Source: Proteiniphilum sp. UBA4084 (GTDB lineage Bacteria; Bacteroidota; Bacteroidia; Bacteroidales; Dysgonomonadaceae). From it: DNA of 10,842 bases. Shown piece after piece: positions 6,889 through 10,842 of this stretch (its first letter is position 1; the number at the start of each line of letters is the position of its first letter). The translations under genes and the position numbers were made by a program. Below the pieces are notes generated by a model. The model was not told where the DNA came from. It worked only from the letters and a program-made list of their open reading frames with translations, and made no database searches. The DNA is taken from contig DFYK01000118.1 in NCBI GenBank assembly GCA_002383605.1, forward strand, positions 6,215-17,056, read 5' to 3'.

Positions 6889-7891
6889 TAAAGCCCTTAT
6901 ATTTACCCTGCTGACGGTCCTGCTTTTCGTGGCCTTTATCGGCGACCTTTTAACCGGCAATGCTCCCATCGCTCCCGTAGAAGTATGGTCGGCTCTCTTC
7001 GGAAGCTCGGACGATGCCATCATCGACGAGATCATCCGCAACTACCGGCTGCCAAAAGCCATCACCGCCGTCATTGCCGGCAGCGCCCTTTCCCTGTCGG
7101 GCTTGCTGATGCAGACACTTTTCCGCAACCCCCTTGCCGGTCCCGATGTGCTGGGCGTAAGCGCCGGTGCCGGCCTGGGTGTGGCACTGCTCACCATGCT
7201 CAGCGGAACCATTGTATATCCCTTCATCTCAACCATGGGCAGCATGGCGCAGATCATTGCCGCCATTGTCGGCGCCGCAGCCGTATTGATGTTGATTCTG
7301 GGCGTATCGGCCAGAATCAGGGACTCCATCACCATTCTGGTACTCGGCATGATCTTCGGGTATGTGGCAAGTGCACTGGTGACCATTTTACAAAGTTTCG
7401 CCGATCCGGACTCACTGAAGGTATTTGTTACATGGACCTTTGGAAGTCTTGGCGGTGTCACCTGGGATAAAATGCCGCTACTGCTGGCACTCACTGCCGC
7501 AGGCATTCTTGTTGCCTTCTTTCTGCAGAAATCGCTCAACAGTCTGCTGCTTGGTGAGCATTACGCGACAAGCGCGGGGCTGAACATCAAACGAACCCGG
7601 ATATCAATCATCACCATCGCCGCCATCATCACCGGTGCCGTCACCGCATTTACAGGCCCCATCGCATTTGTGGGAGTCGTTATTCCTCACTTTGCCCGCG
7701 CCTTTTTCGGGACAGTCAATCACAAAACAATTCTTCCCGCCACCCTGCTGCTGGGAAGTATTCTCCTGCTTGTCTGCGACATTGTTTCCCAGATACCGCT
7801 TGCCGGCAGAACCTTGCCAATCAATGCAGTCACTGCAGTATTCGGTGCTCCCATGATCGTGTGGATCGTATTAAAGCGAAAAAAATTATAG
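6881..7891 (+). CDS. ABC importer permease, BtuC/FecCD family (GTG start)
   Basis: A 336-residue integral membrane permease of a type II importer. It should dimerise and, driven by an ATPase pair, move an iron chelate, heme or corrinoid from the binding protein into the cytoplasm. Length and hydrophobicity fit the usual ten-helix fold. Motifs are NPLAGPDVLGVSAGAGLG from residue 83, GPIAFVGVVIPHFAR from 259 (the segment carrying the ATPase-coupling region) and the C-terminal LPINAVTAVFGAPMIVWIV. The start is a GTG at 6881 in the sequence GTGAATAA, which contains the binding-protein stop TAA (6886-6888), an 8-bp overlap giving translational coupling. No in-frame ATG occurs before the first conserved helices, so the GTG is well supported. 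The ATP-binding subunit that normally follows is absent; clpC is next, 260 bp later. Confidence 0.93.
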   Translation: MNNKALIFTLLTVLLFVAFIGDLLTGNAPIAPVEVWSALFGSSDDAIIDEIIRNYRLPKAITAVIAGSALSLSGLLMQTLFRNPLAGPDVLGVSAGAGLGVALLTMLSGTIVYPFISTMGSMAQIIAAIVGAAAVLMLILGVSARIRDSITILVLGMIFGYVASALVTILQSFADPDSLKVFVTWTFGSLGGVTWDKMPLLLALTAAGILVAFFLQKSLNSLLLGEHYATSAGLNIKRTRISIITIAAIITGAVTAFTGPIAFVGVVIPHFARAFFGTVNHKTILPATLLLGSILLLVCDIVSQIPLAGRTLPINAVTAVFGAPMIVWIVLKRKKL

Positions 7892-8027
7892 TTCACATTT
7901 AAACAAAAGTGGTTCTACAATTGTCTTATTATTTGGATATTCACATGATGAGAACAGATTGGCATTGTTTTTGTAATACTGCATGTAATATAAGAAAAAG
8001 ATTAACGGACGAATAAAAAGAAATATT

Positions 8028-8035
8028 TATATTTG
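8028..8035 (+). promoter_or_regulatory. Bacteroidota -7 element of the clpC promoter
   Basis: TATATTTG matches TAnnTTTG perfectly. The -33 position 19 bp upstream reads CGG, so the upstream element is poor or recognition may need an activator. The predicted start near 8042 gives a leader of about 110 nt to the clpC ATG. Confidence 0.55.
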
Positions 8036-8063
8036 TAGTCAATCACACAGCTAAAAGAAGGAA

Positions 8064-8128
8064 ACTATTCTCTACAAGTAACAGGATAAAAGACAAGTTT
8101 ACTTACACTGTTTAACTGCGAGAATAGT
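8064..8128 (+). promoter_or_regulatory. Long-range hairpin in the clpC 5' leader
   Basis: ACTATTCTC (8064-8072) and GAGAATAGT (8120-8128) are a perfect 9-bp inverted repeat. Inside it, AGT+AACAG (8077-8084) can pair with CTGTT+ACT (8108-8112 and 8115-8117) across a 2-nt bulge, extending the stem. An alternative inner pairing, AAGTAA (8076-8081) with TTACTT (8099-8104), competes with it. There is no T-run after the stem, so it is not an intrinsic terminator. It ends 7 nt before the AAAGG ribosome-binding site (8136-8140). It could be a regulatory or stabilising leader structure, or an operator. Pairing is seen; function is inferred. Confidence 0.4.
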
Positions 8129-8151
8129 CTAATTGAAAGGAAATTGAAACA

Positions 8152-10713
8152 ATGGAAAATAATTTTTCTCAACGAATAAGAGACATCATGGCATACAGCC
8201 GTGAGGAAGCAGGACGGCTCCAGAACAACTATATCGGGCCTGAACACCTCATGCTCGGTATTCTTCGCGAAGGAGAAGGACTGGCCATTCAGGTGCTGCA
8301 GGATTTCGATATCGACTTGCATGTCTTAAAGGATTACATCGACTCCCACGTGCGCTCCATCCAGGAGCCCTATGAAGGGACAAGCGAGCTGGTGATCAAT
8401 AAAAATACGGAAAAAGCGCTCAAGATGAGTATCCTCGAAGCGCGCCTGACAAAGAGTTCCGAGACAGACTCAGAACATGTTTTGCTTGCGCTGCTGAAAG
8501 AAAAAAGCACCCTTATTTACGATATTCTCACGCAGTTCCAGCTCGATTACGCGAGTGCTTTCCTCTATATTAAAAGCATTCTCGACAACCGCTCCGAAGA
8601 AGGAGTGCAGGGCAATGACGAGAGAAGCGACACACAATCGCCCTCTGCAGGAGCGAACTTCACCGATGACGACGACGACGAATTGAGCGACAAGTCATCA
8701 TTCAACCCCGGCGGCGGACAAGGTACTTCTTCCCAAACAAAGGGGAGTGGCTCGGACACACCCGTACTTGACAATTTCGGGACCGACATCACCCGTGCGG
8801 CCCTGGAAAACAGACTCGACCCGATAGTAGGGCGCGAAAAGGAGATCGAACGCATTGCCCAGATCCTCAGTCGCCGCAAGAAGAACAACCCGGTGCTCAT
8901 TGGTGACCCCGGTGTGGGCAAGTCGGCCATCGTGGACGGACTGGCACTGCGCATCACCCAGAAGAAGGTATCGCGGGCACTGTTCGACAAACGGGTGATT
9001 GCGCTCGATATGGCATCCATCGTTGCCGGAACAAAATACCGTGGCCAGTTTGAGGAACGCATCAAAGCCATCCTGAATGAGCTGTCCAAAAACCCGAACA
9101 TCATCCTCTTCATCGACGAGATTCATACCATTGTGGGTGCGGGCGGCGCTGCCGGATCACTCGATGCGGCCAACATGCTGAAGCCGGCACTGGCACGCGG
9201 CGAGATACAGTGTATCGGCGCCACCACGCTGGATGAGTACCGGAAGAATATAGAGAAGGACGGAGCCCTGGAACGTCGTTTCCAAAAGGTGATTGTGGAT
9301 CCCACCACACCGGAGGAAACGTTGCAGATCCTGCGCAACATCAAGGAACGGTACGAAGAACACCACAACGTGCGTTACACCGACGAGGCACTGCAGGCCT
9401 GCGTAAAACTGACCGAACGCTATGTGTCTGACCGCACCTTCCCCGACAAGGCCATCGATGCGCTTGATGAGGCCGGAGCAAGGGTACACATCTCCAACAT
9501 TGTGATTCCGGAAACCATCGAACATCTGGAAGCAGAATTGAAAGAGGTGGAAAAACAGAAAACAGATGCTGTAAAGGCACAGAAATATGAGTTGGCAGCC
9601 AGCTACCGCGACAAGCAACGACAACTGCTTCTGGCGCTTGAAGCCGAAGAAGAACGCTGGCAGAAGGAGATCAAAGAGAAACCGGAGATCGTGGACGAAG
9701 AGAAGATCGCCGAAGTGGTGGCCATGATTTCAGGCGTACCGGTACAACGCATTGCACAGGCCGAAGGACAACGACTCCTGGAGATGCGTGAAGTACTGAA
9801 AAGCAAGGTAATCGGACAGGATGAGGCTGTAAACAAGATTGTGAAAGCCATCCAACGCAACCGCGTGGGACTGAAAGATCCCAACAAACCCATCGGCACC
9901 TTCATGTTCCTCGGGCCTACGGGCGTGGGGAAGACACACCTTGCCAAGAAGCTGGCCGAGTTTCTGTTCGATTCGTCGGAGAACCTCATCCGCATCGACA
10001 TGAGTGAGTACATGGAGAAATTCAACGTCTCCCGACTGGTGGGAGCGCCTCCGGGATATGTGGGTTACGAAGAGGGCGGACAGCTCACCGAAAAGGTACG
10101 TCGTCGCCCTTACTCCGTGGTACTGCTCGACGAAGTAGAGAAAGCACATCCCGACGTGTTTAACATCCTTCTTCAGATCATGGACGAAGGCCATGTGACA
10201 GACAGTCTGGGACGGAAGATCGATTTCAAGAACACCATCCTGATCATGACATCGAACATCGGCACAAGACAGCTCAAAGATTTCGGAAGGGGCATTGGCT
10301 TCAGCACCGGCAACAATGTGAGCGATGCCGAATATTCACGCAGTGTCATCCAGAAAGCGCTGAACAAGGCGTTTGCACCCGAGTTCCTGAACCGTGTGGA
10401 CGACATCGTTTTGTTCAAGCCGCTCCGGGTAGAGGAGATAGAGCAGATAGTGGGTCTTCTCGCCGCGACGCTCCAGAAGCGTCTCGAAGGCATGGGAATG
10501 GCCCTGGAGATCACCCCGGCGGCCCGCGCCTTTATCGCAAGGGAAGGTTACGATCCCGTATACGGTGCAAGGCCCCTGAAGAGGTTCATATCAAGGGAGG
10601 TCGAAACTCCCGTCGCGCGGCTGCTCATCGCCCAGGGCCTCTCCGAGGGTGCAAAGATAACCGTGGATGAAGATGACGGAAAGATAGTTACGAGAAACTC
10701 GCAAGAGCCGTAA
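8152..10713 (+). CDS. clpC: ClpC-type Hsp100 AAA+ unfoldase with ClpB-like C-terminal segment
   Basis: An 853-residue cytoplasmic Clp ATPase that unfolds proteins and feeds them to ClpP. The Clp_N double repeat spans about 1-145, followed by an acidic, Gly/Ser-rich linker with a run of five Asp (about 145-208). AAA-1 has Walker A GDPGVGKS (Lys257), Walker B FIDE (Asp322, Glu323) and pore loop KYRG (295-298). The middle region carries a short UVR-type coiled motif (about 472-500), which marks ClpC rather than ClpB. AAA-2 has Walker A GPTGVGKT (Lys594), pore loop GYVGY (635-639), Walker B LLDE (Asp660, Glu661) and an IGF loop at 715-717 for ClpP docking. The ATG has AAAGG 11 nt upstream. From about residue 750 the sequence (EITPAAR..., EGYDPVYGARPLKRFI..., EVETPVAR...) is ClpB-like and codon use shifts. 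The gene appears monocistronic; no ctsR, mcsA or mcsB lies beside it. Confidence 0.96.
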   Translation: MENNFSQRIRDIMAYSREEAGRLQNNYIGPEHLMLGILREGEGLAIQVLQDFDIDLHVLKDYIDSHVRSIQEPYEGTSELVINKNTEKALKMSILEARLTKSSETDSEHVLLALLKEKSTLIYDILTQFQLDYASAFLYIKSILDNRSEEGVQGNDERSDTQSPSAGANFTDDDDDELSDKSSFNPGGGQGTSSQTKGSGSDTPVLDNFGTDITRAALENRLDPIVGREKEIERIAQILSRRKKNNPVLIGDPGVGKSAIVDGLALRITQKKVSRALFDKRVIALDMASIVAGTKYRGQFEERIKAILNELSKNPNIILFIDEIHTIVGAGGAAGSLDAANMLKPALARGEIQCIGATTLDEYRKNIEKDGALERRFQKVIVDPTTPEETLQILRNIKERYEEHHNVRYTDEALQACVKLTERYVSDRTFPDKAIDALDEAGARVHISNIVIPETIEHLEAELKEVEKQKTDAVKAQKYELAASYRDKQRQLLLALEAEEERWQKEIKEKPEIVDEEKIAEVVAMISGVPVQRIAQAEGQRLLEMREVLKSKVIGQDEAVNKIVKAIQRNRVGLKDPNKPIGTFMFLGPTGVGKTHLAKKLAEFLFDSSENLIRIDMSEYMEKFNVSRLVGAPPGYVGYEEGGQLTEKVRRRPYSVVLLDEVEKAHPDVFNILLQIMDEGHVTDSLGRKIDFKNTILIMTSNIGTRQLKDFGRGIGFSTGNNVSDAEYSRSVIQKALNKAFAPEFLNRVDDIVLFKPLRVEEIEQIVGLLAATLQKRLEGMGMALEITPAARAFIAREGYDPVYGARPLKRFISREVETPVARLLIAQGLSEGAKITVDEDDGKIVTRNSQEP

Positions 10714-10734
10714 ATCGTGAATCGTTGATCGTAA
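10714..10734 (+). repeat. Three tandem ATCGTnn heptamers directly after the clpC stop
   Basis: ATCGTGA (10714-10720), ATCGTTG (10721-10727) and ATCGTAA (10728-10734) follow each other without gaps, starting at the base after the clpC TAA. The core ATCGT is invariant and the last two bases vary. Similar ATCGT/ACGAT-rich tracts are, in my recollection, dispersed intergenic repeats in Bacteroidota genomes; copy number here cannot be checked. Confidence 0.6.
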
Positions 10735-10775
10735 ACCGAAAAAGGCAATGACCTGTAATTCTGCTCCATTATTCT

Positions 10776-10812
10776 TGTCATCCCGAGGAACGAAGAGACG
10801 AGGGATCTGGCA
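10776..10812. repeat. Imperfect palindromic extragenic element (REP/MITE-like)
   Basis: TGTCATCCC (10776-10784) can pair with GGGATCTGGCA (10802-10812): nine pairs including one G-T, with a 2-nt bulge, around a 17-nt loop. The overall TGTCATCCCGAGG...AGGGATCT form is that of widespread dispersed palindromic elements found between genes in many bacteria, including Bacteroidota, from memory. No transposase or RAYT gene is in the window. Confidence 0.55.
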
Positions 10813-10842
10813 TTTCCTGGATCTCAAAAGCAGAACCAGATC
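10804..10842. repeat. 7-bp inverted repeat reaching the window edge
   Basis: GATCTGG (10804-10810) and CCAGATC (10836-10842) are perfect inverted copies separated by 25 bp. The right arm is the last seven bases of the window, so a longer arm may continue outside. It overlaps the palindromic element and could be part of a composite repeat. Confidence 0.4.

Larger units (their letters stand above)
7892..8151. other. Intergenic region between permease and clpC
   Basis: These 260 AT-rich bases contain no plausible gene and no recognisable remnant of an ABC ATPase (no Walker A or LSGGQ-like coding). No clear intrinsic terminator for the transporter cluster is visible. The region holds a TTGGCA-type motif (7959-7975), a perfect -7 element (8028-8035) and the clpC leader hairpin (8064-8128). 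Confidence 0.7.

Noticed and set aside
6985..7470. Plus-strand open frame of 161 codons inside the permease gene
   Set aside because: It is in an alternative frame of a well-supported gene; the product is His/Arg/Cys-rich, typical of an out-of-frame translation.
7042..7539. Long minus-strand open frame (165 codons) opposite the permease
   Set aside because: It lies wholly antisense to a gene with clear family motifs, its translation is low-complexity and Ser/Pro/Met-rich, and it has no recognisable domain. It is a shadow of GC-rich codon positions.
7892..8027. Cobalamin riboswitch or other metabolite riboswitch linked to the importer, or a hidden ATPase remnant
   Set aside because: No B12-box-like conserved core or ABC ATPase motifs are recognisable, and the region lies downstream of the importer genes.
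8641..8700. Asp-rich linker of ClpC as an anomaly
   Set aside because: Long acidic or Gly/Ser-rich linkers between the N-domain and AAA-1 are normal in Bacteroidota ClpC proteins as I recall them.
8565..9624. Several minus-strand open frames of 140-182 codons opposite clpC
   Set aside because: They overlap each other and the highly conserved ATPase domains of clpC, and lack family motifs or start-site support.

Overview
The window reads as a chromosomal segment of a Bacteroidota bacterium, probably order Bacteroidales. The GroES, GroEL and ClpC sequences resemble Bacteroidales orthologues as I remember them. Several intergenic regions carry the Bacteroidota sigma-A -7 element TAnnTTTG, and Shine-Dalgarno sites are mostly weak. 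I cannot fix genus or family from sequence alone. Apart from one segment described below, the content is core-genome: chaperones, protein quality control, a secreted peptidase and a metal/cofactor uptake pair.

Left half, minus strand (1-4187), read right to left. A classical short-chain dehydrogenase gene is followed 18 bp later by an 806-residue secreted S9 peptidase of the glutamyl-endopeptidase (S9D) type. An AT-rich hairpin plus T-run at the end of the peptidase gene looks like its terminator. Immediately beyond it lie the promoter region and genes for groES and groEL; groEL runs off the left edge after 183 codons.

Divergent promoter region (4188-4312). Two Bacteroidota-type promoters point away from each other, with their -33 regions abutting.

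Right half, plus strand (4313-10713). A compact cluster holds a 78-residue DUF2007 protein, an AI-2E/PerM-family membrane protein, a lipoprotein substrate-binding protein and a BtuC/FecCD-type permease. Gaps are 34 bp or less, or the genes overlap. No ATPase gene follows, so the importer is incomplete at this locus. After a 260-bp intergenic region with a good -7 element and a long leader hairpin comes clpC, a full-length Hsp100 unfoldase. The window ends in non-coding repeats.

Together groESL and clpC cover folding and unfolding/degradation, and the peptidase acts outside the cytoplasm. I see no CRISPR array, integrase, IS element, RNA gene, or convincing undescribed multigene system. The most interesting signal is inside clpC. 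From about residue 750 the protein stops resembling Bacteroidales ClpC and resembles ClpB, and Arg and Ile codon choice changes sharply at the same place, directly before a repeat-rich tail. This suggests a recombinant or assembly-chimeric 3' end. Also worth a look are a sigma-54-like motif before groES, the clpC leader hairpin, and the missing ABC ATPase.
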